From assembly GCF_026340095.1 (NCBI RefSeq), contig NZ_JAPEPO010000001.1, forward strand, positions 5,542,001-5,606,000: a stretch of 64,000 nucleotides of DNA, written 5' to 3'. Position 1 is the stretch's first letter, and every line of letters starts with the position of its first letter. The DNA comes from Streptomyces sp. NBC_01446 (GTDB lineage: Bacteria; Actinomycetota; Actinomycetes; Streptomycetales; Streptomycetaceae). A program made the translations under genes and the position numbers. Below the pieces are notes generated by a model. That model made no database searches. It saw nothing but the letters and a program-made list of their open reading frames with translations, and was not told the DNA's origin. Below, in pieces: positions 41,413 through 49,919 of the stretch.

Positions 41413-41908
41413 TGTCGGCGTCCATCATCTTGGCGAGGAGCCTGCGCAGTGAGTCCCGCTCCTCGCCGGTCAGCGAGGCGATGGCTCCGCGAGCGAAGCC
41501 CAGGTTCCCCTGCACGCCGCGCGCCATCCGCACGCCCTCTTCCGTCGGCGCGGCCAGTTTCACGCGCCGGTCGGCCGGGTCGGGGCGGCGCTCGACGAGG
41601 CCGCGCCCTTCGAGGCGGTCGATGAGCCCGGTGATGTTCGACGGCTCGCAGTTCACCTGCTGGGCTATGCGCCGCATGGGCATCGGCTCGCGGGAGAGCA
41701 GGTCGAGGACCCGCGCCTGCGCCGTGGTGAGCCCCTGACCCCCGGCGGCCTGCTCGTACTCCTTGTAGTGACGTGAGACCAGCGTGCCGATCAGCTCGAC
41801 CAGGTCGGCGGTCACCGGGTCGGCTGTCGCGGGATCGGTTGTCACGGGGTCGCCCGTCACGGGTTTTGGGGCGGAGCTGCTTGCGGCCATGTACTCCAGA
41901 GTACCCAT
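41402..41908 (-). CDS. MarR-family transcriptional regulator
   Basis: 168-residue winged-helix regulator: LTTAQARVLDLLSREPMPMRRIAQQVNCEPSNITGLIDRLEGRGLVERRPDPADRRVKLAAPTEEG. A low-complexity N-terminus with repeated PVT/PATAD (about residues 15-35) is unusual. The only Cys is in the recognition helix (VNCEPSN), so it lacks the N-terminal sensory Cys of OhrR even though an ohr gene lies near. ATG at 41890 (GGAG 3 bases upstream) is an alternative start. It diverges from the MDR oxidoreductase gene, which it probably controls. Confidence 0.88.
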   Translation of the reverse strand: MGTLEYMAASSSAPKPVTGDPVTTDPATADPVTADLVELIGTLVSRHYKEYEQAAGGQGLTTAQARVLDLLSREPMPMRRIAQQVNCEPSNITGLIDRLEGRGLVERRPDPADRRVKLAAPTEEGVRMARGVQGNLGFARGAIASLTGEERDSLRRLLAKMMDADTTA

Positions 41909-41979
41909 TTACTTGACACTATGAAATATCGAGGAGCATGGTTGTTTCAGTAAGTGAAGCAATCAGGAGGCGCCCCGCC

Positions 41980-43011
41980 ATGTCTGTCGACACCCCCCAG
42001 ATCCCCGCCACCAGCCGCGAGTGGCACCTGACCAGCCGCCCGGTCGGCTGGCCCAAGCCCGAGGACTTCCAGCTCGCCGAGGTGGAGATCGCCCAGCCCG
42101 GCCCCGGCCAGGTGCTCGTCAAGAACCTGTACGTGTCCGTGGACCCGTACATGCGCGGCCGTATGAGCGCCGCCAAGTCGTACGTCGCCCCGTACGAGCT
42201 CGGCAAGGCGATGCAGGGCGGCGCGGTCGGCGTGGTCGTCGCCTCGAACGACGAGGGCGTGGCCGTCGGTGACCACGTGCTGCACTTCAACGGCTGGCGC
42301 GAGTACGCCACGTTCGACGCCAAGCAGGCCGTGAAGGTCGACCCGGAGGCCGCGCCCCTGTCGGCGTACCTCGGTGTTCTCGGCATGACGGGCCTGACCG
42401 CGTACGCGGGTCTCCTGCGCACCCTCTCCTTCAAGGAGGGCGACACGGTCTTCGTCTCCGGCGCGGCCGGTGCCGTCGGCAGCCAGGTCGGCCAGATCGC
42501 CAAGCTCCTCGGCGCCGGCCGCGTCGTCGGCTCGGCGGGCTCGGCCGAGAAGGTCAAGCTGCTCATCGAGGAGTACGGCTTCGACGCGGCGTTCAACTAC
42601 AAGGACGGCTCCGTCTTCGAGCAGCTCAAGCAGGCGGCCCCCGACGGCATCGACGTCTACTTCGACAACGTCGGCGGCGACCACCTCGAAGCGGCGATCG
42701 GCCAGCTCAACCGGGACGGGCGCATCGCGATCTGCGGCGCGATCTCGGTCTACAACAACACCGAGGCCGCCCCCGGCCCGCGCAACCTGTCCCGCCTGAT
42801 CCAGACCCGCGGCCGCATCGAGGGCTTCCTCGTCGGCGACCACTACGACCTCCAGCCGCAGTTCGTGCAGCAGGTCGGCGCCTGGATCCGCTCCGGCGAG
42901 CTCAAGTACCGCGAGACGGTCGTCGAGGGCATCGAGAACAACCTGGAGGCGTTCCTCGGGGTTCTGCGCGGCGACAACATCGGAAAGATGGTCGTCAAGC
43001 TGGGTGAGTGA
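41980..43011 (+). CDS. NADP-dependent MDR oxidoreductase
   Basis: 343-residue zinc-independent medium-chain reductase of the PTGR/leukotriene B4 12-hydroxydehydrogenase (CurA-like) group. NLYVSVDPYMRGRM, GVLGMTGLTAYAGL and the NADP site VFVSGAAGAVGSQVGQIAKLLGAGRVVGSAG are diagnostic. It reduces enones or similar electrophiles, a detoxification job. ATG at 41980 follows AGGAGGCGC; the 41938 frame adds an unlikely tail. Divergent MarR and a short AT-rich shared region (ATTTACTTGACACTATGAAA) suggest repression released by a toxic electrophile. Confidence 0.9.
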   Translation: MSVDTPQIPATSREWHLTSRPVGWPKPEDFQLAEVEIAQPGPGQVLVKNLYVSVDPYMRGRMSAAKSYVAPYELGKAMQGGAVGVVVASNDEGVAVGDHVLHFNGWREYATFDAKQAVKVDPEAAPLSAYLGVLGMTGLTAYAGLLRTLSFKEGDTVFVSGAAGAVGSQVGQIAKLLGAGRVVGSAGSAEKVKLLIEEYGFDAAFNYKDGSVFEQLKQAAPDGIDVYFDNVGGDHLEAAIGQLNRDGRIAICGAISVYNNTEAAPGPRNLSRLIQTRGRIEGFLVGDHYDLQPQFVQQVGAWIRSGELKYRETVVEGIENNLEAFLGVLRGDNIGKMVVKLGE

Positions 43012-43084
43012 CCCCGGTCACGCTCGTTCCTTCCGGGATTCGGTAATCTCTTTCCGCCTACCGGATCGAATGAGGGAGTACGGG

Positions 43085-43507
43085 ATGCCCATCCAGCAGT
43101 CGGACGTCGTCTACACCGCCGTGGCCACCGCGGAGAACGGCCGTGACGGCCGCGTCTCCACGGACGACGGCAAGCTCGACGTCGTCGTGAACCCGCCCAA
43201 GGAGCAGGGCGGCAGCGGCGCCGGCACCAACCCGGAGCAGCTGTTCGCCGCCGGCTACAGCGCCTGCTTCCAGGGCGCGCTCGCCGTGGTCGCCCGCCAG
43301 GAGAACGCCGACATCTCCGGCTCGACCGTCACCGCGCACGTGGGCATCGGCAAGAACGACGAGGGCTTCGGCCTCATCGTCGAGATCTCCGCCAAGATCC
43401 CGAACGTGGACGAGGCCACCGCCAAGTCCCTGGTCGAGAAGGCCCACCAGGTGTGCCCGTACTCCAAGGCCACCCGCGGCAACATCACGGTCACGCTCTC
43501 CGTGTGA
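43085..43507 (+). CDS. ohr: Organic hydroperoxide resistance protein
   Basis: 140-residue Ohr/OsmC-fold thiol peroxidase that reduces lipid and organic hydroperoxides. Catalytic Cys61 (YSACFQ) and Cys124 (HQVCPYSKAT) are present with the Arg23 and Glu51 partners (DGRVST, NPEQLFAAG). The start ATG at 43085 follows GAGGGAGTAC; the longer frame from 43004 runs back into the previous gene. A strong hairpin follows. No classical Cys-sensing OhrR adjoins it. Confidence 0.95.
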   Translation: MPIQQSDVVYTAVATAENGRDGRVSTDDGKLDVVVNPPKEQGGSGAGTNPEQLFAAGYSACFQGALAVVARQENADISGSTVTAHVGIGKNDEGFGLIVEISAKIPNVDEATAKSLVEKAHQVCPYSKATRGNITVTLSV

Positions 43508-43523
43508 CCGATGCGACCCGGCC

Positions 43524-43557
43524 CCGGCCCGCACCCCGCGCAAGGGGTGCGGGCCGG
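43524..43557. terminator. Perfect 14-bp hairpin after ohr
   Basis: CCGGCCCGCACCCC (43524-43537) pairs exactly with 43544-43557 around the loop GCGCAA, 17 bases past the ohr stop. It separates ohr from the EI24 gene. Confidence 0.85.
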
Positions 43558-43575
43558 TCCCATAGGGTGGTGCCC

Positions 43576-44358
43576 ATGCGTGATCTCGGGGCGGGCTTCG
43601 GCTACTTGATGAAGGGCCAGCGCTGGGTCTCCCAGCACGGCAAGCAGTTCGGCATGGGGCTCCTGCCCGGCCTGATCACCCTCGTCCTGTACGCGGCCGC
43701 GCTGATCTGCCTCGCCCTGTGGGGCGACGACTTCGTCACCTGGGCGACCCCCTTCGCCGACGACTGGACGTCGCCGTGGGCCGGCCTGTTCCGCGGCTTC
43801 CTGACCGCCGTGCTCTTCGCCCTCGTCCTGCTGCTCGCCGTGATCGCCTTCACCGCCGTCACCCTCCTGATCGGCCAGCCCTTCTACGAGTCCCTGTCGG
43901 AGAAGGTGGACCTCGCCGAGGGCGGCCACGCCCCCGAGTCGGGCCTCCCGCTCTGGCGTGAACTGTGGGTCTCCGCCCGCGACAGCCTGCGGGTCCTTGT
44001 GCGCGCCGCGCTCTGGGGCATCCTGCTCTTCGCCCTCGGGTTCGTCCCGTTCGTCGGCCAGAGTGTCGTCCCGGTGATCGGCTTCCTCGTCACCGGCTTC
44101 TTCCTCACGGAGGAACTCGCCGCGGTCGCGCTCCAGCGCCGCAGCGTCGAACTCCGCGAGCGCCTCGCCCTGTTGCGCTCCCGCAAAGGCCTCGCCTGGG
44201 GCTTCGGCACGCCGCTCGCGGTCGCGTTCCTGGTGCCGGTCGTCGCGGTGTTCCTGATGCCGGGAGCGGTGGCGGGCGCGACCCTGATGGCCCGGGACCT
44301 GCTCGGCGAGACGACCCCGGAGCCGGCCCCCGAGTCCGGGGAGCCGGCCACGCACTGA
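43576..44358 (+). CDS. EI24-domain (CysZ-like) membrane protein
   Basis: 260-residue integral membrane protein with about five helices: FGMGLLPGLITLVLYAAALICLAL, GFLTAVLFALVLLLAVIAFTAVTLLIG, RAALWGILLFALGFVPFVGQSVVPVIGFLVTGFF and LAVAFLVPVVAVFLMPGAVAGATLMA. The QPFYESLSEKVD motif is typical of EI24. Bacterial CysZ members are sulfate permeases; related actinobacterial proteins are uncharacterised. ATG at 43576. No cysteine-biosynthesis gene adjoins, so a sulfate role is only family inference. Confidence 0.85.
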   Translation: MRDLGAGFGYLMKGQRWVSQHGKQFGMGLLPGLITLVLYAAALICLALWGDDFVTWATPFADDWTSPWAGLFRGFLTAVLFALVLLLAVIAFTAVTLLIGQPFYESLSEKVDLAEGGHAPESGLPLWRELWVSARDSLRVLVRAALWGILLFALGFVPFVGQSVVPVIGFLVTGFFLTEELAAVALQRRSVELRERLALLRSRKGLAWGFGTPLAVAFLVPVVAVFLMPGAVAGATLMARDLLGETTPEPAPESGEPATH

Positions 44359-44393
44359 CGCCGGGGGCCGCGGACGCGGGCTAGCGTCGGAGC

Positions 44394-45203
44394 ATGGAAA
44401 AGATCGCCTTCCTCGGCCTCGGTCACATGGGCGCGCCCATGGCCCGCCATCTCCTCGACGCCGGACACCCGCTGACCGTCTGGAACCGCACCCCGGCGAA
44501 AGCCGCCCCGCTCGTCGAACGGGGCGCAGTGCTCGCCGACAGCCCCGCCGACGCCGTGCGCGACGCGGATGTGGTCATCACCATGCTCGCCACCCCGGAC
44601 GCCGTGTCCGAGGTCGCCGACGCCATCGCGCCCGAGCTGCGGCCCGGCACCTACTGGGCGGAGATGTCGACCATCGGTCCCGAGGCCGTACGGCAGCTGG
44701 CGGCCCGCCTCGGTGACGGGGTGACCCTCGTCGACGCCCCGGTCATGGGCAGCACCGACAAGGCCGAGTCGGGCGAACTCGGCATCCTCGCGGGCGGCGA
44801 CGCGGACCGGATCGAAGGCGTACTAGCCCACCTCGGTACGGTCACCCGCACGGGCGCGCCCGGCTCCGGCGCCGCGCTCAAACTCGTCGTCAACACCGCC
44901 GTCATCGGCGGCGTCGGCCTGGTCGCCGAGGCCATGGCGCTCGCGGACGCGCTCGGACTGCCCGAGGACGTCGCGAAGGGCGCCCTCGCCGCGGGCCCCC
45001 TCGGCGCAGCCGTCGCCCGCGCCTTCGCCGAGGGCGTGCACTTCGGCTCGGACCTCGCCGTCAAGGACATCGCCCTGGCCACCGGGACCACCGAACTCCC
45101 CGCGATGGAAGCCGTGTTGGGTCACTTCAAGGAGGCCGCGGCGGACCCGTCCCTCACCCATGAGGACATCGCGCGGGCCGTCACCCGTATCCGCGAGCGG
45201 TAG
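44394..45203 (+). CDS. NAD(P)-dependent beta-hydroxyacid dehydrogenase
   Basis: 269-residue 3-hydroxyisobutyrate dehydrogenase-family enzyme. Rossmann loop IAFLGLGHMGAPMARHL, then VITMLATPDAV, the substrate-site VDAPVMGSTDKAESGEL and catalytic lysine in GSGAALKLVVNTAVIGG (about 165-180). These oxidise short beta-hydroxy acids, or act as imine or succinic-semialdehyde reductases. A clean ATG at 44394 is used. The exact substrate is not evident, and no pathway partner adjoins. Confidence 0.88.
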   Translation: MEKIAFLGLGHMGAPMARHLLDAGHPLTVWNRTPAKAAPLVERGAVLADSPADAVRDADVVITMLATPDAVSEVADAIAPELRPGTYWAEMSTIGPEAVRQLAARLGDGVTLVDAPVMGSTDKAESGELGILAGGDADRIEGVLAHLGTVTRTGAPGSGAALKLVVNTAVIGGVGLVAEAMALADALGLPEDVAKGALAAGPLGAAVARAFAEGVHFGSDLAVKDIALATGTTELPAMEAVLGHFKEAAADPSLTHEDIARAVTRIRER

Positions 45204-45222
45204 GCCTTGTCATACTGCGCCC

Positions 45223-45552
45223 ATGAAGACGGCGAACCTGGGTGTGCTCTTCCTGATCGAACTGGCGGCACTCGGGGCTGTCGGGCGCTGGGGGTTCACC
45301 CGTGACGTCTCGGCCCCGCTCGCCTGGCTGCTCGGCCTCGGGGTCATCGCCGTGATGATCACGCTGTGGGCGCTGTTCGGGTCCCAGAAGGCGTCGTACA
45401 AGACGCGGGGCGCGGGCCGGGTCGCCTTCGAGCTGGTGTGGTTCGGGGCGGGCGCGGCCGCCCTCCTGCTGGCCGGGGCCGTCGGCTGGGCCATCGCCTA
45501 CGTCCTGGTGTGCGCGGTGAGCAAGACGCTCGCGGTCGTCTGGCGCCAGTAG
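45223..45552 (+). CDS. YrdB/DUF2568 small membrane protein
   Basis: 109-residue protein with four helices (LGVLFLIELAALGAVGRWG, PLAWLLGLGVIAVMITLWALFG, VAFELVWFGAGAAALLLAGAVGWAIAYVLVC). The FGSQKASYKTRGAGRVAFELVWF loop matches YrdB-type DUF2568 proteins. ATG at 45223 starts 20 bases after the previous gene. Function unknown. Confidence 0.85.
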   Translation: MKTANLGVLFLIELAALGAVGRWGFTRDVSAPLAWLLGLGVIAVMITLWALFGSQKASYKTRGAGRVAFELVWFGAGAAALLLAGAVGWAIAYVLVCAVSKTLAVVWRQ

Positions 45553-45571
45553 CCGCCGCGCACACGGGAGT

Positions 45572-46180
45572 TCACCCGGGGGCTGCGTCCCCCGCGTCGC
45601 CCGGGTCGCCCCTGTCGCCCGGGTCGCCTTCGATGAGTGCCAGGAAGTCGCGGAACGCGCCCGGCATGTCCACCGACTCGGGGTCCAGCAGCCACTGGTA
45701 CTGCAGCCCGTCCATCACCGCCACGAGCAGCGGCGCCGCCCGCTCGGGTGTGAGGCCGCCGGGCAGCCGCTCCCCGTACTCGGTGCGCAGCACGGCGGCC
45801 ATGCTCTCCCGCACGTTCCCGTACCGCTGTGTGAAGTAGGGCCGCGCCGGGTGGTCCTCCGTGACGCTCTCGCCGAGCAGCGCGGAGAACGTCTGCACGA
45901 TGCCGGGACGCATCGCGTTGTACTCGACCAGCGAGGCGAGCAGGTCGAGGCGCCACCGGCCGTCCGGCACCGCGTCCCACTGGTCGCGCTCCTCCAGGAC
46001 CGCGACGAGCAGCGACTCCTTGGTGCGGAAGTAGTGCAGCAGTCCCTGCTGCGTCAGCCCGACGCGCTCGGCCACCGCCCCCAGTGTCGCGCCGCGGTAC
46101 CCGCGCTCGGCGATCACCTCCAGGGCGGCACGGAGGATCTCCGCGCGCCGTTCCTCGCTCCTGGCGGTTCTCGTACCCAT
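45572..46180 (-). CDS. TetR-family transcriptional regulator
   Basis: 202-residue regulator. The N-terminal HTH reads RAEILRAALEVIAERGYRGATLGAVAERVGLTQQGLLHYFRTKESLLVAVL. The C-terminal ligand domain is helical and ends in a low-complexity GDPGDRGDPGDAGD repeat. ATG at 46180 is used; 46198 also begins in frame. It diverges from a GH3 glycosidase gene, which it most likely represses; a candidate operator is noted in the gap. Confidence 0.9.
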   Translation of the reverse strand: MGTRTARSEERRAEILRAALEVIAERGYRGATLGAVAERVGLTQQGLLHYFRTKESLLVAVLEERDQWDAVPDGRWRLDLLASLVEYNAMRPGIVQTFSALLGESVTEDHPARPYFTQRYGNVRESMAAVLRTEYGERLPGGLTPERAAPLLVAVMDGLQYQWLLDPESVDMPGAFRDFLALIEGDPGDRGDPGDAGDAAPG

Positions 46181-46222
46181 GCCGTCACCGTACGACATCG
46201 TTCATAACGGCAAGATGACGAA

Positions 46223-46240
46223 ACCTACTGATCTACAGGT
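46223..46240. promoter_or_regulatory. Candidate TetR operator
   Basis: ACCTACTGATCTACAGGT is symmetric as ACCT-3-GATC-3-AGGT, 18 bp. It lies in the 112-base gap between the divergent TetR and GH3 genes, about 55 bases before the GH3 start. Confidence 0.4.
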
Positions 46241-46292
46241 AACGGGTGCAGGATGACGGACAAGGGCCGGACTTCAACGAGGAGGCGCCGTC

Positions 46293-48731
46293 GTGGCGGA
46301 CAACCAGCAGGACCAGGTACGCGAGGCGGTCGTCGAGGCCGCACTCGGCAAGCTCGACCTCGACACCAAGGCGGGCCTCCTCGCCGGGCAGGACATGTGG
46401 TCCCTGCCCGCCGTGCCCGGCATCGGCCTCGCGTCCCTCGTGATGTCGGACGGCCCGATCGGCGTCCGCGGCATCCGCTGGACCGCCGACGACCCCTCGA
46501 TCGCCCTTCCGTCACCGACCGCGCTCGCCGCCACCTGGGACCCTGAACTCGCCTGCAGGGCAGGGCGGTTGCTCGCCCAGGAGGCCCGGCGCAAGGGCGT
46601 GCACGTGCTGCTCGCCCCGACCGTCAACCTGCACCGCACGCCCGTCGGAGGCCGGCACTTCGAGGCGTACAGCGAGGACCCGTACCTGACCGGCGCGATC
46701 GGCACCGGCTACGTACGCGGCGTGCAGTCCGGCGGAGTCGGCACCACCGTCAAGCACTTCGTCGCCAACGACGCCGAGACCGACCGCTTCACCGTGGACA
46801 ACGTGGTCAGCGCCCGCGCCCTGCGCGAGCTCTACCTCGCCCCCTTCGAGGCGATCGTCGAGAACGCGCACCCCTGGGGCATCATGACCGCCTACAACAC
46901 GGTCAACGGCACGACGATGACCGAACACCGCTACCTCGTGAACGAGGTGCTCCGCGGCGAATGGGGCTTCGACGGCTTCAACGTCTCCGACTGGATGGCC
47001 GCCCGCTCCACCACCGGCGACATCATGGGCGGCCTGGACGTGGCCATGCCCGGCCCGGAGACGGTGTACGGGCCCGCGCTCGCCGCCGCCGTCCGTGCCG
47101 GAGAGGTCGAGGAGTCCACCGTCGACGAGGCCGTGCGCAACGTGCTGCGTCTCGCCGCCCGCGTCGGCATCCTCGAAGGCGCCGAGCCCGTGGTCACCGA
47201 GACCCCCGCCGAGATCGACGGCGAGGCACTCGCCCGCGAGATCGCCCGCCGCGCCTTCGTCCTCGTACGCAACTCCGGTGCGCTTCCGCTGCGTTCGGGC
47301 GGCAGTATCGCCCTCATCGGCGCCGCCGCACGCGACGCCCGCGTCCTCGGCGGCGGCTCCGCCACCGTCTTCCCCGCCCACGTCGTCTCCCCGCTCGACG
47401 GACTGACCGCCGCGCTCCCCGAGGGCACGCTCACCTACGCGATCGGCGCCGACCCGAACGAGGAACTCGCCGCCGCGGGCGCCGGGTTCGAGCTGCGCGC
47501 CCGCTGCCTGGACGCCGCCGGCGACGTCATCGGCACCGCCTCCGTGCCCGGCGGCCGCGTCCAGTGGATCGGCGCCGACCTGCCCGACGGAGTCACCCAC
47601 GACGCCCTGCACACCGTCGAGTTCACCGGCACCTTCACCCCGCGCGTCTCCGGGCCGCACACCTTCGGCACCCAGGGCATCGGCGGCTTCACCCTCACCG
47701 TCGCCGGACAGGTCCTCTTCGACGGGGAGCAGCCGCTCGCCTCCGCCGCCGACCCGTTCGCGGCGTTCTTCGGCAGCCCCGTCGGCCGCGGGGACGTCGA
47801 CCTCGTCTCCGGCGAACCCGTCGACGTATCCCTGCGCTACGTCGTCTTCAAGCCCGAGGGCGCCCCGCTCCAGGCCATCGCGTTCTCGCTGGTCCACCGC
47901 GAGCCGCAGCGCGACCCCGAAGAGCTGATCGCCGAGGCCGTCGAGGCCGCGCGCTCCGCCGACACCGCGGTCGTCGTGGTGGCCACCACCGAACGCGTCG
48001 AGTCCGAGGGCTTCGACCGCAAGGACCTGCGCCTGCCGGGCCGCCAGGACGACCTCGTGCGCGCCGTCGCCGCCGCCAACCCGAACACCGTCGTGGTCGT
48101 GAACTCCGGCTCCCCGGTGGAACTCCCGTGGCGCGAGGACGTCGCGGCCGTGCTCCTGAGCTGGTTCCCCGGCCAGGAGGGCGGCGACGCCCTCGCCGAC
48201 GTCCTCACCGGCGCCGAGGAGCCCGGCGGCCGGCTGCCCACCACCTGGGGCACGTTCGATGACGCACCCGTCACCGAGGTCGCCCCCACCGACGGCCGGC
48301 TGGCCTACACCGAGGGCGTGTTCATCGGCTACCGCGCCTGGGAGCGGTCGGGCGCCACCCCGTCGTACGCCTTCGGCCACGGCCTCGGCTACACCGAATG
48401 GACGTACGAGGCGATCGAGGTGCGGGACGGGGGTGCGACGGCCGTGGTCCGGGTGCGCAACTCCGGCGAGCGGTCCGGTCGCGAGGTGGTCCAGGTCTAT
48501 CTGGCTCCCGAACAGGCCGACCCCGCCCGCCCGGCCCGTTGGCTGGCCGGCTTCGCGGGCGTCGAGGCGGCTCCCGGCGAGAGCGTCGAGGTCGCCGTCC
48601 CGCTGCCGCGCCGGGCCTTCGAGATCTGGGACGAGAACGCCGACGCGTGGGCCCACCAGCCGGGTGCGTACGAGGTCGAGGCGGGCCGCTCGGTCGCGGA
48701 CCGCCGGGTGAGCGCGAGAATCAAGGTCTGA
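46293..48731 (+). CDS. GH3 beta-glycosidase with PA14 domain
   Basis: 812-residue cytoplasmic (no signal) glycoside hydrolase family 3 enzyme. The barrel carries VKHFVANDAETDRF and the nucleophile Asp233 (GFNVSDWM). A PA14-like insertion (about residues 390-530, with VEFTGTFTPRVSGPHTFGTQGIGGFTL) precedes the second alpha/beta half (VVVVATTERVESEGFDRKDLRLPGRQDDL). A fibronectin-III-like C-terminus follows. GTG at 46293 is preceded by GAGGAGGCG. It cleaves terminal beta-glucosides or xylosides from oligosaccharides, and the mutarotase gene downstream converges on it. A divergent TetR gene suggests local control. Confidence 0.93.
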   Translation: MADNQQDQVREAVVEAALGKLDLDTKAGLLAGQDMWSLPAVPGIGLASLVMSDGPIGVRGIRWTADDPSIALPSPTALAATWDPELACRAGRLLAQEARRKGVHVLLAPTVNLHRTPVGGRHFEAYSEDPYLTGAIGTGYVRGVQSGGVGTTVKHFVANDAETDRFTVDNVVSARALRELYLAPFEAIVENAHPWGIMTAYNTVNGTTMTEHRYLVNEVLRGEWGFDGFNVSDWMAARSTTGDIMGGLDVAMPGPETVYGPALAAAVRAGEVEESTVDEAVRNVLRLAARVGILEGAEPVVTETPAEIDGEALAREIARRAFVLVRNSGALPLRSGGSIALIGAAARDARVLGGGSATVFPAHVVSPLDGLTAALPEGTLTYAIGADPNEELAAAGAGFELRARCLDAAGDVIGTASVPGGRVQWIGADLPDGVTHDALHTVEFTGTFTPRVSGPHTFGTQGIGGFTLTVAGQVLFDGEQPLASAADPFAAFFGSPVGRGDVDLVSGEPVDVSLRYVVFKPEGAPLQAIAFSLVHREPQRDPEELIAEAVEAARSADTAVVVVATTERVESEGFDRKDLRLPGRQDDLVRAVAAANPNTVVVVNSGSPVELPWREDVAAVLLSWFPGQEGGDALADVLTGAEEPGGRLPTTWGTFDDAPVTEVAPTDGRLAYTEGVFIGYRAWERSGATPSYAFGHGLGYTEWTYEAIEVRDGGATAVVRVRNSGERSGREVVQVYLAPEQADPARPARWLAGFAGVEAAPGESVEVAVPLPRRAFEIWDENADAWAHQPGAYEVEAGRSVADRRVSARIKV

Positions 48732-48896
48732 GCGGATCCGCCGGGGTCGGGGCGGGTGCGGGGCCCCGGCCGGGACGGGTACGGGTGCGGGTGCCCGGGT
48801 GCTTGTGTGGGTGCCAGGGCCGGTGGGGGTACGGGTTCCGGTTTGCCTTCTGCTTTCGCTTCCGGCTCCCGCTCCGGCGGTTCAGGCTCCTGTGGT
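48732..48896. other. G-rich convergent intergenic region
   Basis: 165 bases between the GH3 stop and the mutarotase stop. It holds several runs such as GGGACGGGTACGGGTGCGGGTGCCCGGG, then CGCTTCCGGCTCCCGCTCCGG. No gene or clear terminator hairpin is seen. The GGG runs are spaced closely enough for a possible G-quadruplex on the plus strand. Confidence 0.5.
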
Positions 48897-49889
48897 TCAG
48901 GCGCGGGTGCCGAACCCGTACACCGTCTCCGACCGGAACACCTGACCCGGCCTCAGCTCCGTCGACGGGAACCGGGGCCGGTTGGGGGAGTCCGGGAAGT
49001 GCTGGGTCTCCAGGGCGATCCCGGCGCCGGGCGCGAACGGCAGCGTCTCGTCGAAGTGGTCGGCTGTGTACAGCTGGAGCCCCGGCTCGGTCGTCGCGAC
49101 GGCCAGCGTCCGCCCCGACGCCGGGTCGTGCAGTTCGGCGACTTCCACCGGCGCCTCGGTGACCCCCTTGTCGAGCACGTAGTTGCGGTCGTGGCCGAGC
49201 CCCGGCTTCCGCGGCTCCCGGAAGTCGAAGGCCGTCCCCGCCACCTCGGTGAACTCCCCGGTCGGGATCAGATTCGCGTCCGCCGCGGTGAACCGCGAGG
49301 CCGCGATCCGCACCTCGTGCACGCCCGCCGCGTCACCCGAGCCCGCGCCGCCCAGATTCCAGTACGAGTGGTTCGTCAGGTTCACGACGGTCGGCGCGTC
49401 GGTCACCGCCTCGTACGCGATCCGCAGCGCCCCGCCCTCGTCGAGCGTGTACGTCGCCGAGACCTCCATGCGCCCCGGGAAGCCCTCCTCGCCGTGCGGA
49501 CTCACCCGGTGCAGGCGCACACCGTGCTCCAGCGGGTCCGCGTCCCACACGCGCTTGTCGAAGCCGCGCTCGCCGCCGTGCAGCGCGTTCGTCCCGTTGT
49601 TCTGCGCCAGGTGGTAGATCCGGCCGTCGAGCGGGAAACGGCCGTCCGCGATCCGGTTCGCGTACCGGCCGACCAGCGCGCCGAGGAAAGGACCCGGATG
49701 GGCGAGGTACTCGTCCAGTGAGGGAAACCCGAGTGCCACATCCGCCGTGGCACCGGCCCGGTCGGGAACCTCCGCCGACTGCACGATCCCGCCGTACGTC
49801 AGGACGCGCACCCGCACCCCGTCGCGTTCGAGGGTCCAGCGGTGGACGGGCGTGCCGTCGGGGAGCGTGCCGAAGAGTTCGCTGCGCAT
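48897..49889 (-). CDS. Cytoplasmic galactose mutarotase
   Basis: 330-residue aldose 1-epimerase without signal peptide. Family landmarks: RYANRIADGRF, NALHGGERGF, VVNLTNHSYWNL and the Glu of ALETQHFPDSPNRPRFP. It speeds anomer conversion of galactose or glucose inside the cell. ATG at 49889 (MRSELFG) is preferred over 49916. The converging GH3 gene releases such sugars, so they may work together. It resembles, at lower similarity, the exported mutarotase at 32-33 kb. Confidence 0.9.
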   Translation of the reverse strand: MRSELFGTLPDGTPVHRWTLERDGVRVRVLTYGGIVQSAEVPDRAGATADVALGFPSLDEYLAHPGPFLGALVGRYANRIADGRFPLDGRIYHLAQNNGTNALHGGERGFDKRVWDADPLEHGVRLHRVSPHGEEGFPGRMEVSATYTLDEGGALRIAYEAVTDAPTVVNLTNHSYWNLGGAGSGDAAGVHEVRIAASRFTAADANLIPTGEFTEVAGTAFDFREPRKPGLGHDRNYVLDKGVTEAPVEVAELHDPASGRTLAVATTEPGLQLYTADHFDETLPFAPGAGIALETQHFPDSPNRPRFPSTELRPGQVFRSETVYGFGTRA

Positions 49890-49919
49890 GATCGAGACCC
49901 TACGCCGGGAGCCCACGGC

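Noticed and set aside
46512..48656. A 714-codon minus-strand frame opposite the GH3 gene
   Set aside because: Low-complexity shadow of the GH3 coding strand; the plus strand has recognisable GH3 and PA14 domains and a good RBS.
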